Source: Terriglobia bacterium
GTDB taxonomy: Bacteria > Pseudomonadota > Alphaproteobacteria > Acetobacterales > Acetobacteraceae
Assembly: GCA_023511585.1 (NCBI GenBank)
Contig: JAIMBF010000017.1
Coordinates: forward strand, 1-46,648
Direction: 5' to 3'
Length of the DNA: 46,648 nt
The notes below the pieces were generated by a model. The model searched no databases. It was not told where the DNA came from and saw only the letters and a list, made by a program, of their open reading frames with translations. Position numbers and translations under genes: made by a program. Shown one piece after another: positions 33,516 through 42,247 of this stretch (the stretch's first letter is position 1; each line of letters opens with the position of its first letter).

Positions 33516-33716
33516 ATGGAAAATCCACCTCGTCGCAAACACCCCCCGGCATTCGGCGCGACGGCGGAGCAACAACGGCAGGCGCGGCTTGCGCGGGAAG
33601 CAGAGGCGCTGCGGGCAAACCTGCGCAAGCGCAAGGAACAAGCGCGCAACCGAACCGCCCGCGCAGAGCCGCAAGCCTCGCCTGCCGCGCAAGCCGAAGA
33701 GTCGGCCAAACCCTAA
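33516..33716 (+). CDS. Small basic helical protein
   Basis: A 66-residue protein with a long charged helix (AEQQRQARLAREAEALRANL, then RKRKEQARNRTARA). Small proteins of this composition with the LRxNLRKRK pattern recur in alphaproteobacteria and have no known function. The frame extends 12 codons upstream to a TTG within the T-run. The ribosome binding site is poor. It converges on the ribokinase gene, with five bases between the stops. It is probably real on the basis of the recurring pattern, but not certain. Confidence 0.5.
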   Translation: MENPPRRKHPPAFGATAEQQRQARLAREAEALRANLRKRKEQARNRTARAEPQASPAAQAEESAKP

Positions 33717-33721
33717 AGGCG

Positions 33722-34687
33722 TTACCGCTTCGGCGGCCGCAGGCGTTCGCCCTTCTGCCCCTTGGCGGGGAGGGCGGAACGGAACGCATCGAAGGTCGCG
33801 AGCGTGGCGAAGGATTTCTGCGCGCCGCGTCGCGTAACGGAGAGGGCGGCGTATTGCGCGGCAAGCTGCACGGCCTCGGCCACGGGCTTTCCTTCCGCAT
33901 GAAAATGCGCAAAAGCCCCGATAAAGGCATCACCCGCGCCCGTTGTATCAACGGCCTTGACCGGAACCGCGGGGATGTGAAGCACTACCTCCTTTTCCAC
34001 CAGCATGACCCCGTCCGCGCCGAGCGTGGTGATCACCGTCGCGATGCCGGCCTGCAGCAATTTGCGTGATGCGGCCACAATGTCTTCGCCTGCCGTTGTC
34101 GGCATGCCGGAAAGCATAGCAAGTTCCGTGCGGTTCGGAACCAGAAAGTCAACGCCGCGCAGAAGCCGAAGATTAAGCTCGGCTTTCGCCGGTGCCGGGT
34201 TCAGAATAACTTTGCAGCCGCTTCTCGTGCAAAACCCGATTGTTGCATAAACGGTCTCAAGCGGAATTTCCAGCTGCAACAGCACGATTCGGCAAGCCTT
34301 CAATGCATCTTCGGCTAGCCGGATATCGTCGGGCATCAGATGGCCGTTGGCGCCTTTCACAATGGCGATCATGTTCTCGCCGGCGGCATCGACAAGAATG
34401 GAAGCAATCCCGTTTGGTGTGCCCGGCGCCACACGCACATGGCGGACGTCGATTTTTTCTTCTTGCAAATTGGCGAGCATATTCCGGCCGAAAATGTCAT
34501 CGCCGATTTTGCTGACCATCACCACCTGGCTGCCGAGCCGCGCCGCCGCAACCGCTTGGTTGGCACCTTTGCCGCCGGGCCCCATTTCAAAACGCGTGGC
34601 CTCCAGCGTCTCGCCGCGCTCCGGCATGCGCGGAAGATAGGCAACAAGGTCGATGTTATTGCTGCCGACAACGGCGAGGCGTGCCAT
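33722..34687 (-). CDS. rbsK: Ribokinase-family sugar kinase
   Basis: A 321-residue PfkB-family kinase closest to ribokinase, which phosphorylates D-ribose at O5. It shows the substrate-side Asn/Asp of VVGSNNIDLV (6-15), the GPGGKGANQAVAAARLG signature (36-52), GxNP in KVILNPAP, and the catalytic loop AVDTTGAGDAFIGAF with Asp253 as base. The length is a little above the Escherichia coli enzyme because of a basic C-terminal tail. No ribose transporter or regulator is adjacent; dps follows downstream on the same strand. Related kinases act on other nucleosides or sugars, so substrate specificity is not proven. Confidence 0.87.
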   Translation of the reverse strand: MARLAVVGSNNIDLVAYLPRMPERGETLEATRFEMGPGGKGANQAVAAARLGSQVVMVSKIGDDIFGRNMLANLQEEKIDVRHVRVAPGTPNGIASILVDAAGENMIAIVKGANGHLMPDDIRLAEDALKACRIVLLQLEIPLETVYATIGFCTRSGCKVILNPAPAKAELNLRLLRGVDFLVPNRTELAMLSGMPTTAGEDIVAASRKLLQAGIATVITTLGADGVMLVEKEVVLHIPAVPVKAVDTTGAGDAFIGAFAHFHAEGKPVAEAVQLAAQYAALSVTRRGAQKSFATLATFDAFRSALPAKGQKGERLRPPKR

Positions 34688-34716
34688 GGCCCGAAAGTCT
34701 TTGCATGGGGCTGAAC

Positions 34717-35205
34717 TCAGGCGCTTTCCTGAACATGGGCTTCCAGAAACCAGAGCGCCTTGTCCAGGTCGCGTGAGGCGGCGGTAAAAATGTCGGCGGT
34801 ATCCGCATCTCCTGCTTCGGCCGCTTGGTCGATACTGCGCCGCAACCTATTGGCAACGGCACCGTAACGTTCGATCAGCGCCGCGAGATGATCCTTGATG
34901 GCATAGATGTCGGTGGGATAGGGGGTCAAGGTGCTCGCCTTCGCCACCGTTTGCGTCGTGCCGAGCGCGGTGCCGCCCAATTGCACGATCCGCTCGGCCA
35001 TGGTGTCGATATGCTCGTCAAGCTGTGTGCGAAAACCGTCCAGCATTTCATGCACGGCAATAAATTGCGGGCCTTTCAAATTCCAATGCGCCTGCTTTGT
35101 TGCCAATGCCAGATCAATGGCCTCGGCAAGGTTCGCATTCAAAAGCTCGATGGCCGTTTTTTTCGCATTCGATTTGAGATCATTGACGGTTTTATGAAGG
35201 CGCAT
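34717..35205 (-). CDS. dps: Dps-family DNA-protecting ferritin
   Basis: A 162-residue Dps. It forms dodecamers that oxidise and store iron using peroxide and can bind DNA. The inter-subunit ferroxidase residues are all present with Escherichia coli spacing: His40 (KQAHWNLKG), His52, Asp56 (VHEMLDGF), Asp67 and Glu71 (EHIDTMAER). The N-terminus has several lysines (KSNAKK), suited to DNA contact. The start at 35205 has AGGGGGG upstream; the longer frame adds 17 basic residues. It is near a superoxide dismutase gene, though in a separate transcript. Confidence 0.93.
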   Translation of the reverse strand: MRLHKTVNDLKSNAKKTAIELLNANLAEAIDLALATKQAHWNLKGPQFIAVHEMLDGFRTQLDEHIDTMAERIVQLGGTALGTTQTVAKASTLTPYPTDIYAIKDHLAALIERYGAVANRLRRSIDQAAEAGDADTADIFTAASRDLDKALWFLEAHVQESA

Positions 35206-35317
35206 CTCGGTTTCCCCCCTTTGTCTGCGCGCGCGGCGGCTCTGCGTTTTCCGCACCCTCCACTATAGGCGCTCTTTCGGAAATTGTGAAAGCGGCGCGG
35301 TTGCGGCCGCGCACGGC

Positions 35318-36103
35318 TTACAGACGGCCACTCAGGCCGGCCCGGATCACGGCCAGGCGATCGGGAAGGCCGCGCGGGCGCGGGGGCACGGCCATCCTCG
35401 CAAGGTCGCGCTTTGCGAAAACAAGGGGTAAGGCGGCCACGTGCATCGGGCGCGGAAACGCGGTTTGCTTGGCCGTTTTCATCCAGCCGCGCACGTCTTC
35501 GGCGAGCCGGGCCTTCACCTTGGCCACGGCCGGGCTTGTCGGGTCGGCGATCGCGGCTTCCGGCGAAAGTCCTTGCGCGGCCAGCAGGTCTGCCGGCAGC
35601 AGGCAGCGGTTCCGGCGGGCATGGAAGGCCACGCTCCGCAGCAGACCCGCGGCCATATAGGCCGCCCCCGCGGCGCGGAAGGCGTCGTCCAACGCGGCGG
35701 GCGCGCCCAGCACGCGGCCCGCCGCCGCCGCCAAAGCGCCGCCCGCACCCAAGACGTAAGCGCGCCAGGAGGGGAGATCCGGCAGATTTGCCTCCGCCTC
35801 GGCTTCGCGCGCCGCGATCATTTCCAAAAGCAGGTCCGGCGCCAGCGCCCCGGCCGCCAACGCCGCCCGAAGCGGTGCGGCGATTTCATGCTGCCGTTCG
35901 GCGCCTTCGAGGATTTCACGCCACCATTGCAGGCGGAGCAATGCCAGGGTGGGGTGGGACGTGACCTCCCGCGCGCGCGCCAGCTCGTGATTGAAGGCAT
36001 AAAGAAGAAACAGGGTTTCGCGGCGCTCCGGCGGGGCAAAGAGCGCGGTCAAAAACCGATCGGGATCGTGCCGGCGCACAAAGCCGGCAAGCGCGCTCAA
36101 CAT
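35318..36103 (-). CDS. Squalene/phytoene synthase-like protein, probably non-catalytic (NDUFAF6-like)
   Basis: A 261-residue all-helical protein of the squalene/phytoene synthase fold. The region of the first Asp-rich motif reads YAFNHELARAREV and the second reads NRCLLPADLLAAQ, so the paired DxxxD metal sites of true synthases are missing. The pattern RLQWWREILEG is typical of the NDUFAF6 subfamily, which in mitochondria assists complex I assembly. A role in respiratory-complex assembly is therefore more likely than terpene synthesis, but this is inference. It is divergent from the superoxide dismutase gene with 158 bases between. Confidence 0.8.
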   Translation of the reverse strand: MLSALAGFVRRHDPDRFLTALFAPPERRETLFLLYAFNHELARAREVTSHPTLALLRLQWWREILEGAERQHEIAAPLRAALAAGALAPDLLLEMIAAREAEAEANLPDLPSWRAYVLGAGGALAAAAGRVLGAPAALDDAFRAAGAAYMAAGLLRSVAFHARRNRCLLPADLLAAQGLSPEAAIADPTSPAVAKVKARLAEDVRGWMKTAKQTAFPRPMHVAALPLVFAKRDLARMAVPPRPRGLPDRLAVIRAGLSGRL

Positions 36104-36261
36104 GCTCGTTCCGAAAATGCTGTGCCTGGCGCCCTTTTCGGGCAGGCTTGACGGGGCTTCGCCAGCCTCATTAGCTAGTCTCGACGGGCGAGAGCCAAAG
36201 CCGGGCGGATGCCACTGCCCGGTTCCTTTATCGCAACCACAACAAACTGGAGAACGGTGCC

Positions 36262-36867
36262 ATGGCTTTCCAATTGCCTCCTCTTCCTTATTCCACGAAT
36301 GCCCTGGCTGCGCGCCAGATGTGCCAAGAAACCCTGGAGCTGCACCACGGCAAGCATCATCAAGCCTATGTCACGGCGCTCAACGGATTCGTCGAAAAGA
36401 ACCCCGCCTTGCAAGGCAAGTCCTTGGAAGACATCATCAAGCTCAGCTACAATAACCCGGATCTGGCGCCGGTCTTCAACAATGCGGGCCAGCATTGGAA
36501 CCATATCCTTTTCTGGCAGGCGATGTCGCCGACCGAGGGGGGCAAAATTCCGGGCCGGCTGGAGCAGAAGTTGGTCTCCGATTTCGGCAGCGTCGCCGCC
36601 TTCAAGGAAGCGTTCAAGGCGGCCGGCGTCGGGCAGTTCGGCTCGGGCTGGGCGTGGCTTGTGCTCGCGCCCGACGGCAAGCTTAAGGTGACCAAGACGC
36701 CGAACGGCTCCAACCCGCTCGCCACCGGCGAAGGCAAAGCCCTGCTCGGCTGCGACGTCTGGGAGCATTCCTACTATCTGGATTTCCGCAACCGCCGGCC
36801 GGACTACCTGCAGAACTGGTTGGATAACATCGCCAATTACGAGTTCGCGCTCGCCCAGCTCGGCTAA
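36262..36867 (+). CDS. sodB: Superoxide dismutase, iron type
   Basis: A 201-residue Fe/Mn superoxide dismutase. Metal ligands by alignment to Escherichia coli SodB are His28 (LELHHGKHH), His81 (WNHILFW), Asp165 and His169 (CDVWEHSYY). The outer-sphere Gln is at position 77, on the iron-type side, and the manganese-type Gln in the later loop is replaced by Gly. This favours iron or cambialistic use. There is no signal peptide, so it is cytoplasmic. GGAGAA precedes the ATG. The end converges on yajC. Confidence 0.94.
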   Translation: MAFQLPPLPYSTNALAARQMCQETLELHHGKHHQAYVTALNGFVEKNPALQGKSLEDIIKLSYNNPDLAPVFNNAGQHWNHILFWQAMSPTEGGKIPGRLEQKLVSDFGSVAAFKEAFKAAGVGQFGSGWAWLVLAPDGKLKVTKTPNGSNPLATGEGKALLGCDVWEHSYYLDFRNRRPDYLQNWLDNIANYEFALAQLG

Positions 36868-36895
36868 AAGCATCGCCGAGCCGGGCTTCGGCAGC

Positions 36896-37267
36896 TCAGT
36901 CGCCGGCGGTTTTCGCCGGCGGCTTGGTTTCCGCTGCGGCGGGCCGCTTGAGCACGCTGGAGATGGTCTCCTTCAGCGCCGTAACGCGCACGTTCGGCGC
37001 GATCTCGAGCTCGACCTCGTTGCTGTCCTCGCGCACTTTTTGCACCGTGGCGAGGATACCGCCCGCGGTCACCACGCGATCGCCGCGTTTGAGCTGACGA
37101 AGCGCCTGCTTCAGCTCCTTTTGGCGCTGTTGCTGGGGGCGAATAAGCAGGAAGTAGAAAACGACAAAGATCAATATCAGCGGCGCGAACTGCGCGATGC
37201 TGCCGAGCGGGCTGGGATTGGCGGCCTGGGCATAAGCAGGCGAGATGAATGAGAAAAGCATCAGCAT
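36896..37267 (-). CDS. yajC: Preprotein translocase subunit YajC
   Basis: A 123-residue single-pass membrane protein that associates with SecDF in the Sec translocon. The N-terminus includes MLMLFSFISPAYAQA, which looks like a weak signal segment, then the anchor APLILIFVVFYFLLIRPQQQRQK with the RPQQxxxK turn. The cytoplasmic domain contains LKRGDRVVTAGGILATV, the family signature. The exact start is uncertain among 37267, 37261 and a GTG at 37294. The secDF genes are not in the window. It is divergent from the DUF815 ATPase gene, an arrangement seen in many alphaproteobacteria. Confidence 0.92.
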   Translation of the reverse strand: MLMLFSFISPAYAQAANPSPLGSIAQFAPLILIFVVFYFLLIRPQQQRQKELKQALRQLKRGDRVVTAGGILATVQKVREDSNEVELEIAPNVRVTALKETISSVLKRPAAAETKPPAKTAGD

Positions 37268-37345
37268 GTCTTTCAAGGTTGCGGCAAAACGCACCGGACC
37301 ATACTGTTCAGCCCCCGCCCGTCAAGTTTTCCCGAAAGGTCTTTT

Positions 37346-38206
37346 ATGCCCATGGATGAGCGCCTGATCGAGGCTGTTACCCGAATTGCCGATGCCCTGG
37401 AGCGTCTTGCCCCGGCCCCGCCGGCGGCGGTCGATCTCTCTCTCGCCGATGCTTTCGTCTGGCAGCCCGAGCAGGGTCAGCTGTTCCCGGTGAAGCGGGT
37501 GGCCGCCGTGCCGCTGGAACTTTTGCAGGGAATCGAGCGCCAGAAAAGCATTCTGCTGGACAACACCACCCGCTTTGCGCGCGGCTTTCCCGCCAACAAC
37601 GCCATGTTGTGGGGGGCGCGCGGCATGGGCAAATCCTCCTTGGTGAAGGGCGTGCATGCGAAGATCAACGAAGAAATCCCCCACAGTTTGGTGTTGATCG
37701 AAATCCATCGCGAAGACATCGCCACCCTGCCCGAGCTGCTCCGCCGGATTCGGGACCAGTCCCGCCGGTGCTTGATTTTTTGCGACGATCTTTCCTTCGA
37801 ACGAGAGGATACCGACTATAAGGCATTGAAATCCATGCTCGAAGGCGGCATCGAAGGCCGGCCGGAACACGTGCTTTTCTATGCCACCAGTAATCGCCGG
37901 CATCTCATGCCGCGCGACATGATCGAAAACGAACGCGCCACGGCCATCAACCCTTCGGAAGCCATCGAAGAGAAGGTCTCGCTGTCCGACCGCTTCGGCC
38001 TCTGGATCGGGTTTCATAATTGCGACCAAGAGACTTTTTTTGCGATGGTCGAGGCTTACGCCGCGGCCTATCGCTTGCCGATCGAGCGGGAGGCATTGCG
38101 CGCCGAGGCGGTGGAATGGTCGGTTACGCGCGGCGCCCGCTCGGGCCGCGTGGCCTGGCAATTCATCCAAGACCTTGCCGGCCGGCTCGGCGTCCGCGGC
38201 GTCTGA
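37346..38206 (+). CDS. AAA-type ATPase of the DUF815 family
   Basis: A 286-residue cytoplasmic ATPase. The Walker A motif is GARGMGKSSL (89-98 region) and the Walker B motif is LIFCDDLSF. The sensor-like segment FYATSNRRHLMPRD follows. The family is widespread in alphaproteobacteria next to yajC, and its role is not established. GAAAGG eight bases before the first ATG supports the start. The C-terminus is helical and may hold the lid domain. Confidence 0.88.
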   Translation: MPMDERLIEAVTRIADALERLAPAPPAAVDLSLADAFVWQPEQGQLFPVKRVAAVPLELLQGIERQKSILLDNTTRFARGFPANNAMLWGARGMGKSSLVKGVHAKINEEIPHSLVLIEIHREDIATLPELLRRIRDQSRRCLIFCDDLSFEREDTDYKALKSMLEGGIEGRPEHVLFYATSNRRHLMPRDMIENERATAINPSEAIEEKVSLSDRFGLWIGFHNCDQETFFAMVEAYAAAYRLPIEREALRAEAVEWSVTRGARSGRVAWQFIQDLAGRLGVRGV

Positions 38207-38232
38207 CGCGCGCGGGCATCGGCGCCCCGGGC

Positions 38233-39102
38233 TTAGGGGAGAAAGCGGAAGCTTAAGGTGTGCGCGCGGCCCAGCGCTTCGGCCGGCAAGGGCAGCCGGG
38301 CGCATTGCGGGGAAAGCACGGCCTGCATGGCGCGCGTGGCAAATTCCGCAAAGGCCGGGTCGATCAAGCGCTGGCGGTCGATCGCATCCACCGAAGCAGC
38401 GCGCGCCACGCCGGCGCGGTCGGTCCGCACCACCAGCACTACCCCCCGAAGCGTATCCGCCCAGGCATCGGCCGACGCGCGATAGCAGGCCCGCACATGA
38501 TCGGCGATGGCCACCCGCTGGTCGACCGAAAGCGGCAATTCGGAGTCGCCGCGCTCGGCCATCGCCACGGCTTGGGAAGCGGCCGGCCGGGGCTGCGAGG
38601 GGGGCGGATGGGGCCAATGCGTGCCGAGCGCCGAACGCAGAAGCACGAGCAACGCCCCCGCGATGGCAAACCACGCAAAGCGGCGAACGGAGACGGCGCC
38701 GGCGGCACGCGGCTGTTCCGAAACCGGCGGCTCGGATGCGGGCCGGCGCGAGAGAGAGAAGGCGAACGCATGCGGGCGCGCGGCGCGCTTTTCCGCAAGC
38801 TCGGCTTGGAGCCGCGCAATCTCGCTTTGTGCGGCCGCAAGCTGCCGGCTGCGTTCCGCCAGCATCAGGTGCAGGCGCGCGATGTCCGCAGCCTGGGCGG
38901 GGTCCGTTTGCTCCTTTTCGCCCGTCTGCCGCGCCAGGTGCAGAAAGAGGTTTTTGATGGCCCCGCCGGAAATACCTTCCTGTTGCGCCCGGCGCCGTAT
39001 CGCGGCCAAGGCGGTTTCCGCAGAGCCGGGCGGCTCCTCCAGCACCAACGCGAGAAGATCGCCAAGCAGTTTCACTTCGCGAGGGTCCAGGCCTTCCTTC
39101 AT
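38233..39102 (-). CDS. TolA/TonB-C-like membrane-anchored protein
   Basis: A 289-residue protein with an N-terminal helical region and coiled coil (about 70-107), one membrane segment in the middle (143-157, FAWFAIAGALLVLLR), a Pro-rich periplasmic spacer and a C-terminal domain of about 95 residues. That domain (Cys206 in VRACYR, Cys267 in SPQCARLPLP, ending LSFRFLP) resembles the C-terminal domain of TolA-like proteins, which also carry a Cys pair. The N-terminal part would be cytoplasmic, unlike classical TolA, which has only a short cytoplasmic tail. Function unknown. A frame open upstream to 39201 gives no conserved features. Confidence 0.7.
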   Translation of the reverse strand: MKEGLDPREVKLLGDLLALVLEEPPGSAETALAAIRRRAQQEGISGGAIKNLFLHLARQTGEKEQTDPAQAADIARLHLMLAERSRQLAAAQSEIARLQAELAEKRAARPHAFAFSLSRRPASEPPVSEQPRAAGAVSVRRFAWFAIAGALLVLLRSALGTHWPHPPPSQPRPAASQAVAMAERGDSELPLSVDQRVAIADHVRACYRASADAWADTLRGVVLVVRTDRAGVARAASVDAIDRQRLIDPAFAEFATRAMQAVLSPQCARLPLPAEALGRAHTLSFRFLP

Positions 39103-39297
39103 GACCCACCTGTTCGCAGGCGATGCACCGTTGCTTCGGTATGAAAGCAAGGGCGGAGCCGAGATTTCCGCCTCCCAAAGGCGGGCGGCGGCGCGAAACA
39201 ATCTCTCTCGGCGATAGAATCAACCACATGATTGCGTTGGACTGCAAGCAGGACGCCGGCCATGCTGCCGCCTCCCTGAGAGAAGCAAACGACGCTG

Positions 39298-40395
39298 ATG
39301 TCCGCCTCACCGACGTCCTCAAGCACTGAAACCCTTGCAACTCCCCAACTCCCGGAACCACCCTTGCTGAGCCGGCGCCTGCCGGCCTTGGGCCGGGTCG
39401 CGATTGCCTTCGGGCATGGGCGCAGCGCCGCCGGCGGCGTTCTGCTTTGCGCGCTGATCGCGCTGGCGGCGTTCGGCTTGCGCGAACTGCCCGCCGCCGC
39501 TTTGTTCAGCCCGCTGATCCTTTCTATTCTGATCGGGGTGGCGTTTCGCAATTTGGTGGGCGTTCCGCCGCTGGCCTATCCCGGCATCGCGTTCACGCTC
39601 CGGCGGATTTTGCGTTTTGCGATCGTCCTGCTCGGCTTGCAATTGACCGTCCAGCAGATTGCGCAAGCCGGAATAGGCGGGCTTGCCGTCATGCTGGTCT
39701 GCCTTGTCGCCACCTTCGCGTTCACCAAGTGGTTTGGGAAGTTTATCGGCGTTTCTCCGCAGCTTGCCGAATTGATCGGCGCGGGAACCGCCGTGTGCGG
39801 GGCCTCGGCCGCCATCGCCATGAACACGGTGACCAAGGCGCACGAAGAGGATGTCGCTTACGCGGTCGCTTGCGTGACGGTCTTCGGCACTCTGGCGATG
39901 TTTCTTTATCCTTTGCTGCCGCACTGGCTGCCGCTGGATCATCGCGGCTACGGGCTTTGGATCGGAAGCTCCATTCATGAAGTGGCGCAGGTTGTTGCTG
40001 CCGGGTTTCAAGGCGGGCAGGACGCCGGCAAGCTCGCGACCATCGTTAAGCTCTCGCGCGTGTTGATGCTCGGGCCGCTTGTCATCACGCTCGGGCTGGC
40101 GGCTCGGCGGCGGTTGGGCGCGCATCAGAAAAACACCGCCAAGGCGCCGATCCCGTATTTCGTGTTCGGGTTTCTCGGCATGGTTCTGCTCGGCAGCCTG
40201 ATCACTATTCCCCCCGCCCCGAAGCTTTGGATCGGCCAGACGACCACCTTCCTGCTCTCCGTCGCCGTGGCGGCAATGGGCCTGCAAACCGATATCCGCC
40301 GGGTGGTGGAGAAGGGCTTAAGGCCCTTGGCGCTCGGCGCCGCCGCCTCGGTCTTCATCGGCGCGCTCGCCCTTGCCCTGGTTGAGCTGACATAA
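39298..40395 (+). CDS. YeiH/UPF0324-family putative sulfate exporter
   Basis: A 365-residue inner membrane protein with about ten hydrophobic segments. It has the family motifs IGVAFRNL, LLGLQLTVQQI, GAGTAVCGASAAIAMNTV (the central GT-x-VCGxSAI motif) and SIHEVAQVVAAG. UPF0324 proteins have been linked to sulfate export from taurine/sulfoacetate metabolism or related anions; the substrate here is unknown. The N-terminal 35 residues are Ser/Pro-rich and probably cytoplasmic. The ribosome binding site is weak. No sulfonate genes are adjacent. Confidence 0.88.
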   Translation: MSASPTSSSTETLATPQLPEPPLLSRRLPALGRVAIAFGHGRSAAGGVLLCALIALAAFGLRELPAAALFSPLILSILIGVAFRNLVGVPPLAYPGIAFTLRRILRFAIVLLGLQLTVQQIAQAGIGGLAVMLVCLVATFAFTKWFGKFIGVSPQLAELIGAGTAVCGASAAIAMNTVTKAHEEDVAYAVACVTVFGTLAMFLYPLLPHWLPLDHRGYGLWIGSSIHEVAQVVAAGFQGGQDAGKLATIVKLSRVLMLGPLVITLGLAARRRLGAHQKNTAKAPIPYFVFGFLGMVLLGSLITIPPAPKLWIGQTTTFLLSVAVAAMGLQTDIRRVVEKGLRPLALGAAASVFIGALALALVELT

Positions 40396-40502
40396 CAGGC
40401 CCCGCAGCGGCGGGCTTGTCATGAAAGCGTGATTGCGGCGAAACCCGTTCCGCGGCAACCTCTTCGGCGGATGCGGAAACGACGAACGAAGAGGCGCCGC
40501 TC

Positions 40503-42212
40503 ATGACCGATCCATCGCTTGTGTCTGCCAACCTAACACGCCGCCAAGCCGTCGCCGGCACCGGCGCGCTTGTCTTGGCTTCGGCATTTTCCCGCGCGGC
40601 AACAAGCGCCGAGGATACCGAGGTGATTGCGCGCGGAACGGTGTTCGAAGACACCGACGGCACCTTCCGGCGCAAACCGAACGCGCGCGGCATCGCAAAT
40701 GTGATGGTCTCCAACGGGCGCGAGGTGGTGAAAACCGATGCGGACGGACGATGGGCGCTGCCCGTGCGGGAGGGCGATACGATTTTCGTGATCAAGCCCG
40801 CGCATTGGATGACGCCGGTTGCGCCGCAAACGGGGCTGCCGCAATTCTTTTTCCACTACGCGCCGAAGGGGACGCCCAAGGAACTCGGCTTTCGTTATGA
40901 AGGGCTGGCGCCGACCGGCCCTTTGCCCGCAAGCATCGACTTCCCGCTGCAACGGCGCGAGGAAAGCCCAGATTTCCAAGTCTTGATGTTTGCCGACCCG
41001 CAGCCGGAATCCTCGGCCGAGCTCGATTTCGTGCGCGATGGCGTGCTGGCGCGCGCGATGGGAACGGATGCCGCCTTCGGAATGACCTTGGGCGATATCA
41101 TGTTCGACGATCTTTCCTTCTACCCGCGCAGCAACCGTCTTTTCGGCAGTCTCGGCGTGCCGTGGTATAATCTTCCCGGCAACCACGACATGAATTTCGA
41201 GGCGCCGGACAATCGCCTCTCGCGCGAGACCTACAAGCGGTATTTCGGACCGCGTTCCTATGCGTTCCAATACGGAAGCGTGACATTTTTCATGCTGGAT
41301 AACGTGGTCTATCAAGGGCAGGCCGCTGCGCAGGCCGAGCCGCGCGCGCGTTATCACGGGGAATTCGGCGCGACGCAATTGCAATTCATCCGCTCGGTTT
41401 TGGCAAACGTGCCTCCGGATGAGCTGGTGATCTTCTGCATGCATATTCCGTTGCGCACCGTTCTCGGCCCGGATCTGCCGAATCAAACCGCCGTCGATCG
41501 CAAGGCTTTTCTGCAAACCATTTCCGGCCGAAACTATGCGGCGAGTTTCGCCGGCCATACGCATACCCATGAATATCATGTCTTCGGGCCGGAAGACGGC
41601 TTTGCCGGCCCGGGCAAGCATCGACACCAAATCCTCACCGCGGCTTCGGGAAGCTGGTGGAGCGGGCCGCTTGATGTTCGCGGCATTCCAACCGCTTTGG
41701 CAACCGACGGTTCGCCGAACGGGTTTCATGTGCTTACGATCGAAGGCAACCGATATTCCACACGCTTGGTTGCCGCTGCGGATCCCGCCCAATCGCATCT
41801 CAGGCTGGTGCTGGATTATGCCTACCACGCAAGCATCGAGGTGCTGCGCGAGGAGCGTCCCGGCGTTTTGTTTCGCGGTCCGATTCTGCAGGAAGCGGTG
41901 CCGGTTGCGGATTTGGTCGTGAACTTTTTCAGCGGCGGCCCCGATTCCGTGGTGCAAGCCGCAATCGGCGCCCATGCACCCTTCCTGCCCATGCAACGCA
42001 CGATTGCCAAGGATCCGTTCGTGGAACAAGTTTACGCCGCGCACACTTCCAGCAAAAAACCTTGGGTGAACGCGCAGCCTTGCAGCCATCTCTGGCGTTT
42101 GCGCTTGCCGGCGGGGCTGGCGGCGGGCGTGCACCCGGTAGAGGTGCGCGCGTTGGATGCCTTCGGCCGCACGCATGAAGCGGGGATGGTGCTCGAGATT
42201 CTCGCGAGTTAG
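40503..42212 (+). CDS. Tat-exported calcineurin-like phosphoesterase
   Basis: A 569-residue protein with a twin-arginine signal (NLTRRQAVAGTGALVLASA, Arg13/14) predicting folded export to the periplasm. It has three parts: an N-terminal beta domain (about 40-150), the metallophosphatase core (about 155-365) and a C-terminal beta domain (about 370-569), as in the metallophos_N/metallophos/metallophos_C family. Metal ligands are Asp165 (FADPQPE), Asp198 (LGDIM), Asn227/His228 (GNHDM), His314 (CMHIP), His352 and His354 (GHTHTH). The substrate is not known for this family. AGAGG lies upstream of the start. Confidence 0.9.
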   Translation: MTDPSLVSANLTRRQAVAGTGALVLASAFSRAATSAEDTEVIARGTVFEDTDGTFRRKPNARGIANVMVSNGREVVKTDADGRWALPVREGDTIFVIKPAHWMTPVAPQTGLPQFFFHYAPKGTPKELGFRYEGLAPTGPLPASIDFPLQRREESPDFQVLMFADPQPESSAELDFVRDGVLARAMGTDAAFGMTLGDIMFDDLSFYPRSNRLFGSLGVPWYNLPGNHDMNFEAPDNRLSRETYKRYFGPRSYAFQYGSVTFFMLDNVVYQGQAAAQAEPRARYHGEFGATQLQFIRSVLANVPPDELVIFCMHIPLRTVLGPDLPNQTAVDRKAFLQTISGRNYAASFAGHTHTHEYHVFGPEDGFAGPGKHRHQILTAASGSWWSGPLDVRGIPTALATDGSPNGFHVLTIEGNRYSTRLVAAADPAQSHLRLVLDYAYHASIEVLREERPGVLFRGPILQEAVPVADLVVNFFSGGPDSVVQAAIGAHAPFLPMQRTIAKDPFVEQVYAAHTSSKKPWVNAQPCSHLWRLRLPAGLAAGVHPVEVRALDAFGRTHEAGMVLEILAS

Positions 42213-42247
42213 CAGGGTTAACGCAGCACGCGGTAGCGACGGGGGCT

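Noticed and set aside
36148-36176. A TTGACG-17-TTAGCT promoter-like pair upstream of sodB
   Set aside because: The -35 match is good, but the -10 matches TATAAT at only two positions, so it was left out.
39123-39329. A 68-codon frame between the TolA-like gene and the YeiH-type gene
   Set aside because: No ribosome binding site or conserved pattern, and it overlaps the YeiH-type start.
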